Part shown: positions 32,587-41,720 of the stretch, in pieces | Position numbering within the stretch: the first letter of the stretch is position 1 | Layout of the letters: each line of letters opens with the position of its first letter | Assembly: GCF_900163665.1 (NCBI RefSeq) | Contig: NZ_FUIA01000019.1 | Coordinates: 496,001-560,000, forward strand | Length of the DNA stretch: 64,000 bases | Direction: 5' to 3' | Origin: Frigoribacterium sp. JB110 | GTDB lineage: Bacteria > Actinomycetota > Actinomycetes > Actinomycetales > Microbacteriaceae | Translations under genes and position numbers: made by a program | Notes under the pieces: model-generated | The model's input: the letters and a program-made list of their open reading frames with translations, nothing else | The model's database searches: none | Told to the model about the DNA's origin: nothing

Positions 32587-33192
32587 ATGGGACGCATCCG
32601 CCGCGCGAGCGCGCACGACGCGCCGGGGGTGTACCGAGTCTGCTTGCAGACCGGCGCAGCCGGCGGTGACGCCACCGACGACCACGCGAACCCCGATCTG
32701 CTGGGCCATGCCTACGCTGGGGCGTACCTGGCGGGAGAGCCGGAGTTCGCCTTGGTCGCCGTGGACGAGCACGGCGTCGGCGGATACGCGGTCGGCGCAC
32801 CGGACACGCGCGCCTTCGAAACGTGGATGGAGCAGCACTGGTGGCCGGTGCTGCGCGAGCAGTATCCGCTGACACCCGAGATGGAGAGCGCGGACACCCC
32901 GGATACCCGGCTGATCCGGCGCTTTCATCGACCTCCGGCGGCAGCGGATGAGCTCCTCGCGCGGTTCCCTGCGCACCTGCACATCAACCTGCTGGAGCGC
33001 AGCCGCGGCGGCGGCATGGGTCGCGCGCTCATCGAGGCGCTGACCGGCGCCCTGCGACGACACGGCTGCGCGGGCGTGCACCTCGGCGTCGCTCCCGAGA
33101 ACGAGAACGCGATCGGCTTCTACCGGCGGCTGGGCTTCGAGACGCTCGCGTCGCGGCCGGACGAGCTGGTGCTGGGCATGCGGTTCGAGTGA
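32587..33192 (+). CDS. GNAT-family N-acetyltransferase
   Basis: The 201-residue protein starts IRRASAHDAPGVYRVC, and its acetyl-CoA site is seen in INLLERSRGGGMGRALIEAL (about residues 136-155) and LGVAPENENAIGFYRRLGFE. The insert between about 75 and 130 with WMEQHWWPVLREQYP resembles the acetyltransferase domain of bacterial O-GlcNAcase-like proteins. Substrate unknown. Leaderless start. Confidence 0.88.
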   Translation: MGRIRRASAHDAPGVYRVCLQTGAAGGDATDDHANPDLLGHAYAGAYLAGEPEFALVAVDEHGVGGYAVGAPDTRAFETWMEQHWWPVLREQYPLTPEMESADTPDTRLIRRFHRPPAAADELLARFPAHLHINLLERSRGGGMGRALIEALTGALRRHGCAGVHLGVAPENENAIGFYRRLGFETLASRPDELVLGMRFE

Positions 33193-33238
33193 GCCGGCGC
33201 GGACTCAGCTCCCGCCCGTTGGCGAGAATCGATGCTTG

Positions 33239-33892
33239 CTACCGCACCCCGGCGTCGTGGACGCGACGGGCGAGCTGCACCCGGTTCTCGGCGGCGAACT
33301 TCGTGAACAGATGGCCGATGTGGGTCTTGACTGTGGCGACGCCGATGAAGAGTTCTGCAGCGATCTCAGCATTCGACAGGCCACGTGCGACGGCTGCCGC
33401 CACCTCGTGTTCGCGTTCGGTCAGCGACGCCACGACCTCACGGGAGCCCGCGGACGGCGCATGAGTGCTCGTCGCGGCAGCGATGAGCCGATTCGTCACG
33501 CTCGGGGAGAGCATCGGCTCGCCGCGCGCGACGCGTCGCACGGCATCGATGAGATCGGCGGGCGGAGTGTCTTTGAGCAGGAACCCGGCAGCGCCGTCGC
33601 GCAGCGCGGTCAGCACCATGTCGTCCGTGTCGAATGTCGTCAGCACGATCACGCGCGTCGCGGACCCACTCGCCGCGATCTCCCGCACCGCGGCGAGGCC
33701 GTCCATCACCGGCATCCGGATATCCATCAGCGCGACGTGCGGTCGCTCGCGTGCGATGAGGTCAGCGCCCTCGCGCCCGTTCGCAGCCTCCGCGACGACG
33801 TCGATGCCTGAGCCGCCGCCGAGAATCATCGTCAGTCCTGCCCGCACCAGCGGGTCGTCATCGACGAGCACGATTCTGATCGTCTCACTCAT
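33239..33892 (-). CDS. NarL/LuxR-type response regulator
   Basis: The 217-residue protein has a receiver domain (IRIVLVDDDPLVRAGL; phosphoacceptor Asp in ALMDIRMPVMDG near residue 54) and a C-terminal LuxR helix-turn-helix (TEREHEVAAAVARGLSNAEIA, VATVKTHIGHLFTKF). It starts with an ATG that overlaps the histidine kinase stop by eight bases, so kinase and regulator form one operon. The divergent ABC exporter is the obvious candidate target. Confidence 0.94.
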   Translation of the reverse strand: MSETIRIVLVDDDPLVRAGLTMILGGGSGIDVVAEAANGREGADLIARERPHVALMDIRMPVMDGLAAVREIAASGSATRVIVLTTFDTDDMVLTALRDGAAGFLLKDTPPADLIDAVRRVARGEPMLSPSVTNRLIAAATSTHAPSAGSREVVASLTEREHEVAAAVARGLSNAEIAAELFIGVATVKTHIGHLFTKFAAENRVQLARRVHDAGVR

Positions 33893-35234
33893 CCGGGTTG
33901 TCCTCCCAAGGCAACCATGCGCGCACAGCGAATCCGTTCTTTCCGTTCGGACCGTAGTCGATCGTCCCTCCTGCAAGGTCGACCCGCTCGCGGAGGCCCG
34001 CGAGCCCCATGCCCGTGCCCTCCCCGACCACAGCGTGCGCGGCGGGGCCCGGGGAACCGTTCGTCACCTCGATCGCGAGCAGTCCACCCGGATGCCCGTC
34101 GAGGCGCACTCGGATCGATGCACCGGGCGCGTGCTTGCGTGCGTTCGTCATCGCCTCCTGCACGACGCGGAACGCGGTGCGTGAGACGAGCTCCGGCGGC
34201 TGCGCTGGGTCATGCGGAGCGGAGCGAACAGGTGACGCGTCACCCGATCCGGATGCGCTCGCCGTGAGGCTCGCACTGTCGGCATCGCCGCGAGCCGCAA
34301 CCGCTCGTCCGACCGCAACCGGCACGTCCGTCAGAAGCGACCCTTCGACATCGATCACCGCTCCGGCCGCACGCGCGTCCACGAACAGCGCTGGCAGTGC
34401 GGCGAGCGTCGGCTGCGGCGGCTCGATCCTCCCGTCCGACGCTTTCAGCACCCCGAGCACCTGCCGCAGTTCTGCCATGGCTCGCCGAGCGTTGTCCTGC
34501 ACGAGCGCTGCCGTGCGGTGCGTCTCCTCGCGTGTGAGGTCCTCGCGGTATGTCAGCGCCCCGGCGTGCATCGCGACCAGCGAGATCCGATGCGCAAGCA
34601 GGTCGTGCATCTCGCGGGCGATGCGCGTGCGCTCACCCGCCTGGGCCGCCTGCACCTGCAGTTCTCCCTCACGTTCAGCCTCGATCGCACGGTCGTGCAG
34701 GGACGACAGCAGCGCACGGCGGGCACCGATGTAGAGACCGAAGCTCGCCGGAACGAGGAAGGAGACGGCGAGCACCGGGATCAGGATCCACCACTCGAGC
34801 CGTCCGATGAGTTCGCCAGGAATCAGCTGCTCATAAGCCCACACGCCGCTTGTCATCGCAACGCCGTTCGCGACGATCGGCAGCCAGCGCCGGTGTGTTG
34901 CATTGGAGACGGCCGCGAGCTGCGCCGGCCCCGCCTGAGTCATCGTCGACACCGCTCCCATGAGCGACGTCACGATCGCGATCGTCGCGGGCGCGCGACG
35001 GCGCAGAGGGAGGAGGCACGTAGCGATCACGAACACCGCCGCGTCGACCATCGCCAGGCCGAAGAACGCGGATCCGGAAGCCCGCCCCGCCTCGACTTCC
35101 AGAGCGACGTAGCCGTAGAACAGGATCCACGCGAGGATCCCTGATGTGATGACCACCAGGTACCGCCACACGCGCGACCATGCGCGCAGGCGCGCGCCGG
35201 TCGCGTACTCGATCCGCGGGTGTGCTGTCGTCAC
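33885..35234 (-). CDS. Sensor histidine kinase, HisKA_3 type
   Basis: The 449-residue protein has an N-terminal membrane region with about five helices (residues 25-175), the dimerisation and phosphoacceptor segment RTRIAREMHDLLAHRISLVAM (His near residue 212), and a C-terminal ATPase domain with EAMTNARKHAPGA (N box) and GTGMGLAGLRERVDLAGG (G boxes). There is no sensory extracellular domain, so it is an intramembrane-sensing type like DesK or LiaS. The GTG at 35234 lies six bases after TAGGGT and was preferred over the ATG one codon upstream. Confidence 0.92.
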   Translation of the reverse strand: MTTAHPRIEYATGARLRAWSRVWRYLVVITSGILAWILFYGYVALEVEAGRASGSAFFGLAMVDAAVFVIATCLLPLRRRAPATIAIVTSLMGAVSTMTQAGPAQLAAVSNATHRRWLPIVANGVAMTSGVWAYEQLIPGELIGRLEWWILIPVLAVSFLVPASFGLYIGARRALLSSLHDRAIEAEREGELQVQAAQAGERTRIAREMHDLLAHRISLVAMHAGALTYREDLTREETHRTAALVQDNARRAMAELRQVLGVLKASDGRIEPPQPTLAALPALFVDARAAGAVIDVEGSLLTDVPVAVGRAVAARGDADSASLTASASGSGDASPVRSAPHDPAQPPELVSRTAFRVVQEAMTNARKHAPGASIRVRLDGHPGGLLAIEVTNGSPGPAAHAVVGEGTGMGLAGLRERVDLAGGTIDYGPNGKNGFAVRAWLPWEDNPDE

Positions 35235-35240
35235 CATTCG

Positions 35241-35246
35241 ACCCTA
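35241..35246 (-). promoter_or_regulatory. -10 element for leaderless histidine kinase transcript
   Basis: TAGGGT on the minus strand, six bases before GTG 35234 and three before the ATG at 35237; the spacing favours the GTG. Confidence 0.55.
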
Positions 35247-35363
35247 CTGATGCCAGAGCCCCGTGCCCTCCCCCGCGCGGCTCGACGGGATCCGCCGAAG
35301 GGTGGAGTCGAAACAGCCGCCGGTGCGATGTGCGGCCCTGCCCCTGCGCGGGAGTGTGGAGGC

Positions 35364-36083
35364 ATGATCGAAGCGAAGGAACTGACCAAGAAGTACGGAT
35401 CGACCATCGCCGTGGACAGCGTGTCGTTCACGGCGAAGCCCTACCGCGTCACGGGCTTCCTCGGACCGAACGGTGCCGGAAAGTCGACGACGATGCGGAT
35501 GCTCGTCGGGTTCGCGCGCCCTGACTCGGGCGAGGCGCGAATTCTGGGCGTACCGTTCACCGACGTGCCGAACCCTGGCCGCCACGTGGGCGTACTGCTC
35601 GATGCGTCCGCCGTTCACAAGGGGCGCACGGGACGTGAGACGCTCACTCTCGCGGCGATGACGATGGGGCTCGGGCCGGAGGCGGTCGACCGTGCGCTCT
35701 CGCGCGTCGGGCTGACGAAGAAGGAAGCCGGCCGCCGCACCGGCGGTTACTCGCTCGGCATGCGGCAGCGGCTCGGAATCGCACAGGCGCTGCTCGCTGA
35801 TCCGTCGGTGCTGATCCTCGACGAGCCCGCGAACGGTCTGGATCCGTCGGGGATCCGCTGGATGCGCGATCTGCTGCGCGAGTTCGCGAACGAGGGCGGC
35901 ACCGTTCTGCTCTCGTCGCACCAGCTCGCCGAGATCGACCAGATCGCAGATGACATCGTCATCATGGGCGGCGGTCGCGTGCTCGCCGAGGGGACGAAGA
36001 CTTCCCTCACCGCCGACGGTTCCCTGGAGGATCTGTTCTTCGGCGCCACCGCACACCAGGATCGAGAGGGAGCAGCAGCATGA
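35364..36083 (+). CDS. ABC transporter ATP-binding protein
   Basis: The 239-residue ATPase shows Walker A GPNGAGKSTT (about residues 35-44), signature YSLGMRQRLGIAQA, Walker B VLILDEPANGLDPSG and the switch His in LSSHQLAE. It belongs to the exporter type that pairs with ABC-2 permeases (drug, antimicrobial peptide or lipid export). ATG chosen at the start of the ABC domain (MIEAKELTKKYG). Its stop overlaps the permease start by four bases. Divergent from the two-component genes, which may regulate it. Confidence 0.92.
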   Translation: MIEAKELTKKYGSTIAVDSVSFTAKPYRVTGFLGPNGAGKSTTMRMLVGFARPDSGEARILGVPFTDVPNPGRHVGVLLDASAVHKGRTGRETLTLAAMTMGLGPEAVDRALSRVGLTKKEAGRRTGGYSLGMRQRLGIAQALLADPSVLILDEPANGLDPSGIRWMRDLLREFANEGGTVLLSSHQLAEIDQIADDIVIMGGGRVLAEGTKTSLTADGSLEDLFFGATAHQDREGAAA

Positions 36084-36838
36084 CTCCGGTATTGGAAGGC
36101 AGCAGGGTTCCGTTCGTCCGCCACGTGCGCGTCGAACTGCGCAAGCAGCTCGACACACGCGCGGGCCTGTGGATCCTGATCGCCATCGCCGTGATCACGA
36201 TCGGCGCCGCCGTCCTGCCGCTGTGGATATTCGAATCCGAAGGGCTCACGTGGCGGGCGTTCCTCGACTTCTCATCGGGCGGATGGGGTCTGCTCCTGCC
36301 GTTCATCGGCGTGCTCGCCGCCACGAGTGAGTGGACGCAGCGCACAGGACTGTCGACGTTCGCGCTCGAGCCTCGGCGAACGCTTGTGAACGCCGCGAAG
36401 CTCGTCTCGTCTCTGCTGCTCGGCTTCGTGGTCGTGGCGGCGACCTTCGGGGCGGCCGCGATCGCAAACCTCATCGGGATCACAGCGTTCGACGGCAACG
36501 GATCCTGGACCGTGGATGCCGGCTTCGTTCTCGGCCAGGCAGCCGCGATGGTGATCTATGTGGCGATGGGCGTGGGCTTCGGACTCCTGCTGCTCAGCAC
36601 TCCGCTCGCCATCGTCGCGTTCATCGTGCTGCCGCTGGCTGTGGGCGTGCTCGCATTGATCCCCGCGCTCGCGGACGTGGTTCCGTGGGTGGACCTCTCG
36701 AGCGCGACCCTGCCGCTGCTCACCGGTTCCCTCAGCAGCAATGCGGAATGGGGACAGCTGGCGACGGTCGTCACCGTCTGGTGCCTCGTCCCGCTCGGGT
36801 TCGGGCTCGTGCGCACCGCGCGCCGCGAAGTCGCGTAG
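36080..36838 (+). CDS. ABC-2 type permease subunit
   Basis: The 252-residue protein has six hydrophobic helices (first ILIAIAVITIGAAVLPLWI near 32-50, last VVTVWCLVPLGFGLV) and an N-terminal amphipathic VRVELRKQLDTRAGLW segment typical of ABC-2 permeases. ATGA overlap with the ATPase gene shows they form one exporter. Substrate unknown. Confidence 0.85.
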   Translation: MTPVLEGSRVPFVRHVRVELRKQLDTRAGLWILIAIAVITIGAAVLPLWIFESEGLTWRAFLDFSSGGWGLLLPFIGVLAATSEWTQRTGLSTFALEPRRTLVNAAKLVSSLLLGFVVVAATFGAAAIANLIGITAFDGNGSWTVDAGFVLGQAAAMVIYVAMGVGFGLLLLSTPLAIVAFIVLPLAVGVLALIPALADVVPWVDLSSATLPLLTGSLSSNAEWGQLATVVTVWCLVPLGFGLVRTARREVA

Positions 36839-36841
36839 CCC

Positions 36842-36884
36842 ATGAGACGCGGGCCGTCGTCTGCGGCGACGGCCCGCGTCTCAT
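36842..36884 (+). terminator. Perfect 18-base hairpin after the ABC permease
   Basis: ATGAGACGCGGGCCGTCG (36842-36859) pairs perfectly with 36867-36884 around a seven-base loop, three bases after the stop codon. No T-tract. Confidence 0.78.
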
Positions 36885-37191
36885 CTGATCTCCTTCGAGC
36901 CGATCCCTCCAACTGCGACAAGAGGACGTATCCGTGGTTCCTCACGCGCAATGAGCTCAACCACCACAGACCCGGCCGCTGATGTGCGCAGAGTCCATCG
37001 CGGTGCCAGTGCGATGCGGTCGAGATGCACAGTCCCGTAGCGATCGAGGGCGACGTCAGATGCCTCGGCGTCGGCAGGACCGCGGCGACACGCTGGCGCC
37101 GGACACGTCCGTGTTGGCTCGCCGGTGCATCGTCGCCGACAGCAGTCAGTTCCATCGGTTGCGAATCGTCTCGCGCAGCGTCCCGCCTGGG
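36885..37191. other. Intergenic stretch without a recognised gene
   Basis: This 307-base gap lies between the ABC exporter terminator and the end of the DUF222 gene. It is slightly less GC-rich than its surroundings. A short minus-strand frame ending at 36881 (…VVVELIAREEPRIRPLVA…) reads somewhat protein-like but has no clear start or ribosome site. It may be a gene remnant; nothing firm is seen. Confidence 0.4.
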
Positions 37192-38796
37192 TCACGCAGC
37201 GGGCCGGAATCTCTTCGGCGGCGGGTCTATGCCGTGGAAGGCATACTCCAGCGCCAGCCGCGGAGGGAGGTCTTTTGTCTCTCCGCCGGGATCGTGCAGG
37301 ACGAAGTCGCGCTTGCCGGTGCGGGTGATGCGATAACCGCCGGTGTGCAGCCGCATGTGATGGAAGCGGCACAGCAGGATGCCTCGGTCGACGTCCGTGC
37401 GGCCGCCCTCGGCGAAGTGGTCGATGTGGTGCGCTTCGCAGTAGGACGCGGGCCGGTCGCAGCCGCGCCAGCGGCAGCCGCCGTCGCGGACGGCGAGGGC
37501 GATGCGCTGCGCGGGTGTGAACAGCCGGTGCTCTCGGCCCACGTTGAGCGGGTCGCCCGCTCGTGTCGCTGACACCGGCACCGTGCCGGTGTCGCAGGCA
37601 TGCTGGTCGGCGACCGGTGCGGGCACGCGCGTCAGCCGATCCTCAGTGTGCGCAGCGCCGTCGGTATCACCCGACGAATCGACGACCCGCACCAGTCGCA
37701 CGCCCGCCTGCTTCGTGCCGTGCACGGCCTTCGCATCGGCCAGCGTTCCCGACCGGATCACGTCGAACAGAAGATCGTAGGAGAGCTGCTCGAAGGTGCG
37801 CGGATCGTCGACGAGCCGCTGCGCCGCTTCCTTCTCGGCGGCATCGACGAAGCGGGGCCCGCCCAGTCGTGGGCGCAGGGCACTGTCGAGCACGCTCCGC
37901 ACGAACGCGGCGCCCTCGTCATCGAAGACGAATGATCCGTGCGAACGGCCATCGGCGTCGACCCACATCCGGTAGGAGCGCGCCTCATACCGCTCGAAGT
38001 ATCGCCTGTCGGCGCCGTCGGGGTCGAGGCGATCGCGGATCGTGCGCGCGGCGGTGCGCAGCTCTTCCACGGAACGGTGCGCAGCCTCGTCGACGAGCTG
38101 CTCCGCCGCGAGACGCCACGCCTCGCGGAACTCCCCCTCGATGCGTGCGCCAACGGCCGGGTCGAGCGGCATGCCATCCGACATCGTGCCCGCGGCGGGC
38201 CCCGCCGGAGGCTCCCCGAGCCCTCGGAAGATCGCGTCGTACTGCGCCTGCGAGAGCCCACCGCGCACGAGCGCGTAATCGAGCGGCGTATGCCACGACG
38301 GCGGCGTCGTCGGTGCACGCGACGCGTCGCTGCCATCCGGGCTGCCGTCGTCCCCCATCTGATCACCGAAGTCTGGCTGCACCTCACCGCTCGCAGCGCC
38401 GCCCGACTCCTCGTCACCGGCCCCGCTCTGGCGCCCCGACGCCGACAGAAACCCGCCGAGAATCGACGTGCCGACGCGAATGCGCTGATAGGCGTCGCCC
38501 TTCGACCCGCCGGTGACGCCCTGGATGAAGTCCGTCGCCTTGCGGTGCCCACGCTTCTGCGCGAACCCGTCATGCCCCGCCTCGCGCGTCGACCGCTCGG
38601 CCACAACACCCGCGCCGACCACGCCGATGCGGTCGACGGAGCGCGAGAGCTTCGCGGCCGTCTCCATGACCTCCGCGAGACCCTTATCGTCGAGCGCCCG
38701 CATCACCGACACGACATCGTCTGCTCCTTCAGCACCGCCGCCGAGCAGGCCGCGCAGCCGCGCCACCTGCTCGTCGATGTCGGTGAAAAGTTCCAT
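37192..38796 (-). CDS. DUF222/HNH endonuclease family protein (13E12 type)
   Basis: The 534-residue protein has the DUF222 helical region (about residues 1-330, with DGRSHGSFVFDDEGAAFV) and a C-terminal HNH nuclease domain: CRWRGCDRPASYCEAHHIDHF and GILLCRFHHMRLH, including the paired zinc Cys and the catalytic His residues. Such proteins occur in many diverged copies in actinobacteria (13E12 repeats of mycobacteria) and are often linked with mobile DNA, though their role is unknown. TAGAAT lies five bases before the ATG (near-leaderless). Confidence 0.9.
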   Translation of the reverse strand: MELFTDIDEQVARLRGLLGGGAEGADDVVSVMRALDDKGLAEVMETAAKLSRSVDRIGVVGAGVVAERSTREAGHDGFAQKRGHRKATDFIQGVTGGSKGDAYQRIRVGTSILGGFLSASGRQSGAGDEESGGAASGEVQPDFGDQMGDDGSPDGSDASRAPTTPPSWHTPLDYALVRGGLSQAQYDAIFRGLGEPPAGPAAGTMSDGMPLDPAVGARIEGEFREAWRLAAEQLVDEAAHRSVEELRTAARTIRDRLDPDGADRRYFERYEARSYRMWVDADGRSHGSFVFDDEGAAFVRSVLDSALRPRLGGPRFVDAAEKEAAQRLVDDPRTFEQLSYDLLFDVIRSGTLADAKAVHGTKQAGVRLVRVVDSSGDTDGAAHTEDRLTRVPAPVADQHACDTGTVPVSATRAGDPLNVGREHRLFTPAQRIALAVRDGGCRWRGCDRPASYCEAHHIDHFAEGGRTDVDRGILLCRFHHMRLHTGGYRITRTGKRDFVLHDPGGETKDLPPRLALEYAFHGIDPPPKRFRPAA

Positions 38797-38801
38797 GCTT
38801 C

Positions 38802-38807
38802 ATTCTA
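38802..38807 (-). promoter_or_regulatory. -10 element of the DUF222/HNH gene
   Basis: TAGAAT on the minus strand, five bases before the ATG at 38796; the spacing allows a leaderless or nearly leaderless mRNA. Confidence 0.52.
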
Positions 38808-38847
38808 AAATCGGCCTCCGACATTCGACCTCAGCGCCGATCAGCAG

Positions 38848-39006
38848 TCACCGGTTCCAGCGCCTCCCGCTGATAGCGCCCCTGGCCGTCGAGGCGGGGA
38901 CGCCGCACAGCTCAGCCGCATGGACCAGCGAGAACCCGTCCCGGTGCACGAGCCTGATCCGTTCGGCCAGATCGGCGTCCACCCGCGAGATCGCTTCCCT
39001 GGTCAC
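38848..39006 (-). CDS. Possible small helix-turn-helix ORF or remnant after pepN
   Basis: In the 314-base gap between pepN and the DUF222 gene, a minus-strand frame reads AERIRLVHRDGFSLVHAAEL then CGVPASTARGAISG, which looks like a recognition helix-turn-helix as in resolvases or sigma region 4. A GTG at 39006 could start a 52-residue protein, but there is no clear ribosome site. The same frame stays open upstream into pepN. It may be the 3' remnant of a larger DNA-binding gene. Confidence 0.35.
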   Translation of the reverse strand: MTREAISRVDADLAERIRLVHRDGFSLVHAAELCGVPASTARGAISGRRWNR

Positions 39007-39110
39007 AGCCTCGGAGCCAGCGGGCAGCGCCGCGCGTGCGGCCAGCCCAGGGCGCGAACGGTCGTGCGCACCGCTGCGGCGCTTCGTCAGCGCTCTGCGA
39101 CGTTCGCTGA

Positions 39111-41627
39111 TTACGCGTTCGCCGCGCGCACATCCAGATCGCGGCGCAGGTGGTCGCGCTGCTCGATCACGAGCCGGCGCAGCGAACCGGGGGCGTCCGC
39201 GTTCTCCTCGAGCCACGCATCGGCGAGCGCGAGGTCGTCGCGCTGCGGGAACAGGTCGCGCACGAGGCGCCTGGCGATCTCGATGCTGCGCGTCGCCCAC
39301 ACGTCGCGCAGCCTGGCGAAGTAGTCGGTGTCGAAGCGTTCGATGAGGTCGCGCCTTCCCCCGGCGCGCACGCCCGAGATCGTCGCGGAGAGGTGGTCGT
39401 TCGTCAGCGTCTCGTCCTCCCACGCCGCACGCCAGGCGCGCTCGCGCACACCCGCGTCCGGTGTCGAAGCGCGCACGCGCACCCACGCCGTGCGGCCCGA
39501 CATCGTGTCATCGCGGGCGAGTTCCGCATCGGCGTCCTCGTCAGTCGCGCGGCCGGCTGCGGCGAGCGCGGCCAGCAGGCTCCAGCGCAGGTCGGGGTCG
39601 AGCGGGAGCCCCTCCGGCACACCGTGCCCTTCGAGCAGGCCCCGGATGTCGTCCGCCAGGTGGTCGTCGTGCGCCGCGGCACCTGCGACGGCGCGCGCCC
39701 ACGCCAGCTGCGCGTCGCTTCCCGCGTCCGCCGCGTGCATGCCGTGCCACGTCGCCTCCAGCCATGCGCGCTTCTCATTTCCGCTGGAGACATCCGGCAC
39801 GTAGTGGCCCACGGCGAACGCCGCATTGTCGAGCGTCTGGGAGAGCAGCCCCACGTGCGCCTCTCCCCCGGCGTGGCGGCGGACGATGTCGAGGTAGCGG
39901 GCGACGGCGAGTTCGCCGTCTCGCACGGCGTTCCACAGCGACGACCAGACGAGCCCTCGCGCCAGGTCGTCTCGGAGCGTGGACAGCACCTCGGATGCCG
40001 CCTCGATCGAGCGCGCATCAAGGCGGGCCTTGGCGTAGGTGAGGTCTCCCTCGTTCACGAGCACGAGATCGGCCCGCCTCACCGCCTCAGCAGCGGGACC
40101 TGCCAGCGACGTGCGCTCATCAGCGATGTCCAGATCGATGCGCGACGTGCGGTGCAGCCTGCCGTCGGTGATCCGGTACACGCCGACGGCGATCCGGTGC
40201 GGGCGCGGATCCGTCTGCGTGATGGCGACGTCGTCGCCGTCACGGTCGATTGCGACGGTGGACATCCCGCTCGTGGACAGCCACGAGGCCGCCCAGGCCC
40301 GCACATCGCGGCCAGACGCATCCGCCAGCGGTGCCAGCAGATCCTCCAGCGTCGTGCTGCCGAAGGCGTGCGAGGCGAAGTAGCGACGCGACGCCTCGAA
40401 GAACGCCTCCTCGCCGACGAACGCGACGAGCTGCTTGAGCACGGAAGCGCCCTTGGCGTAGGTGATGCCGTCGAAGTTGAGCTTGGCCGCCTCGAGGTCG
40501 GGGATGTCGGCGACGACCGGATGCGTCGTGGGCAGCTGATCCGCCTGGTACGCCCACGCCTTGCGGCGGTTGGCGAACGACACCCACGCGTCGGTGTACT
40601 GCGTGGCTGCCGCCGACGCGTGCGAGCCCATGTAGTCGGCGAAGGATTCCTTCAGCCACAGGTCGTCCCACCAGCGCATGGTGGCGAGGTCCCCGAACCA
40701 CATGTGCGCCATCTCGTGCAGGATCGTGTTCGCACGTCCCTCGTGCTGCGCTCTGGTCGCCGCACCCCGGAACACGTAATCCTCGGTGAAGGTGACCAGC
40801 CCCGGATTCTCCATCGCGCCGAGGTTGTACTCCGGAACGAAGATCTGGTCGTACTTGCCCCACGGATACGGGTACGCGAACGCGTCGTCGTAGAAGTCGA
40901 GCCCCTGCCTGGTCACCTCGAGGATGTTCTCCGCGTCGAGATGCTCCGACAGCGACGCCCGGCACAGCACACCGAGCTGCACACGCTGATCGCCGCGCGT
41001 CCACTCCCCCGTCTCGCGATGGTACGGTCCGGCGGCGACCGCCGTGATGTAGCTGGGAATCGGCAGCGTCTCGGCGAAGCGCACGGTCTGCGCATTCTCG
41101 CGCTCCGCGACACCGACGACCGGGGCGTTGTTCAGCACGATCCATCCGGTCGGCGCGCTCACCTCGAAGCTCCAGCGCGCCTTCATGTCCGGCTGCTCGA
41201 AGCACGGCGTCACGCGCCGCGCATCCGCCGGCTCGTACTGCGTGTACAGGTATGTCTCGCCGTCGGCGGGGTCGACGAAGCGGTGAAGGCCCTCGCCCGA
41301 GCGGCTGTACGCGCCCGTGGCGGAGATCCGGATGAGGTTGCGTCCATCTTCGAGGCCGGTCACGCGGATGCGTGCGCCGTCCCACTCCACATCGCGGGCC
41401 GCACCGTTCACCGACACCGAGTCGACGCTCTCGCCGATGAAATCGACCCAGGTCTCCGGTGCCGTCGCCTCGATCTCGAGCACTGCGACCACGCCGAAGC
41501 CCGCTGTGCCCCCGTCCCGCGCTCTGGTCACGTCGAGCGCGACATGCTCTGCGGAGACGGTGAAGGCTGCGGCGCGCGCCGCAGTCTCGTCACGGGTGAG
41601 ATTGGCTGAAGCGTTCGCTGTCGTCAC
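39111..41627 (-). CDS. pepN: Aminopeptidase N (M1 family)
   Basis: This zinc aminopeptidase removes N-terminal residues from peptides. The 838-residue protein has the exopeptidase motif YNLGAMENPGLVTF (GAMEN) and the zinc site HEMAHMWFGDL with the third ligand Glu in LKESFADYMG, then the long C-terminal ERAP1-like helical domain. It is a cytoplasmic, soluble form without signal peptide. It starts with GTG; GAGCAT six bases upstream could be a weak -10 for a leaderless mRNA. Length is typical of actinobacterial PepN. Confidence 0.96.
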   Translation of the reverse strand: MTTANASANLTRDETAARAAAFTVSAEHVALDVTRARDGGTAGFGVVAVLEIEATAPETWVDFIGESVDSVSVNGAARDVEWDGARIRVTGLEDGRNLIRISATGAYSRSGEGLHRFVDPADGETYLYTQYEPADARRVTPCFEQPDMKARWSFEVSAPTGWIVLNNAPVVGVAERENAQTVRFAETLPIPSYITAVAAGPYHRETGEWTRGDQRVQLGVLCRASLSEHLDAENILEVTRQGLDFYDDAFAYPYPWGKYDQIFVPEYNLGAMENPGLVTFTEDYVFRGAATRAQHEGRANTILHEMAHMWFGDLATMRWWDDLWLKESFADYMGSHASAAATQYTDAWVSFANRRKAWAYQADQLPTTHPVVADIPDLEAAKLNFDGITYAKGASVLKQLVAFVGEEAFFEASRRYFASHAFGSTTLEDLLAPLADASGRDVRAWAASWLSTSGMSTVAIDRDGDDVAITQTDPRPHRIAVGVYRITDGRLHRTSRIDLDIADERTSLAGPAAEAVRRADLVLVNEGDLTYAKARLDARSIEAASEVLSTLRDDLARGLVWSSLWNAVRDGELAVARYLDIVRRHAGGEAHVGLLSQTLDNAAFAVGHYVPDVSSGNEKRAWLEATWHGMHAADAGSDAQLAWARAVAGAAAHDDHLADDIRGLLEGHGVPEGLPLDPDLRWSLLAALAAAGRATDEDADAELARDDTMSGRTAWVRVRASTPDAGVRERAWRAAWEDETLTNDHLSATISGVRAGGRRDLIERFDTDYFARLRDVWATRSIEIARRLVRDLFPQRDDLALADAWLEENADAPGSLRRLVIEQRDHLRRDLDVRAANA

Positions 41628-41720
41628 TCCCCCATGCTCGCACTTCCCGCGCCCAGGTGCGCTGCGAAGCCCGGTGCCGCTGCGAGCGCAACGGTTTCAC
41701 GAGCATCGCAGCGCCCGAGA

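Noticed and set aside
37192..38796. DUF222/HNH gene as a homing endonuclease or transposon
   Set aside because: No intron, intein, target duplication or inverted ends are visible; such genes are usual dispersed paralogues in actinobacteria.
39150..41609. An 819-residue frame antisense to pepN
   Set aside because: pepN carries all M1 peptidase motifs; the antisense product has none.
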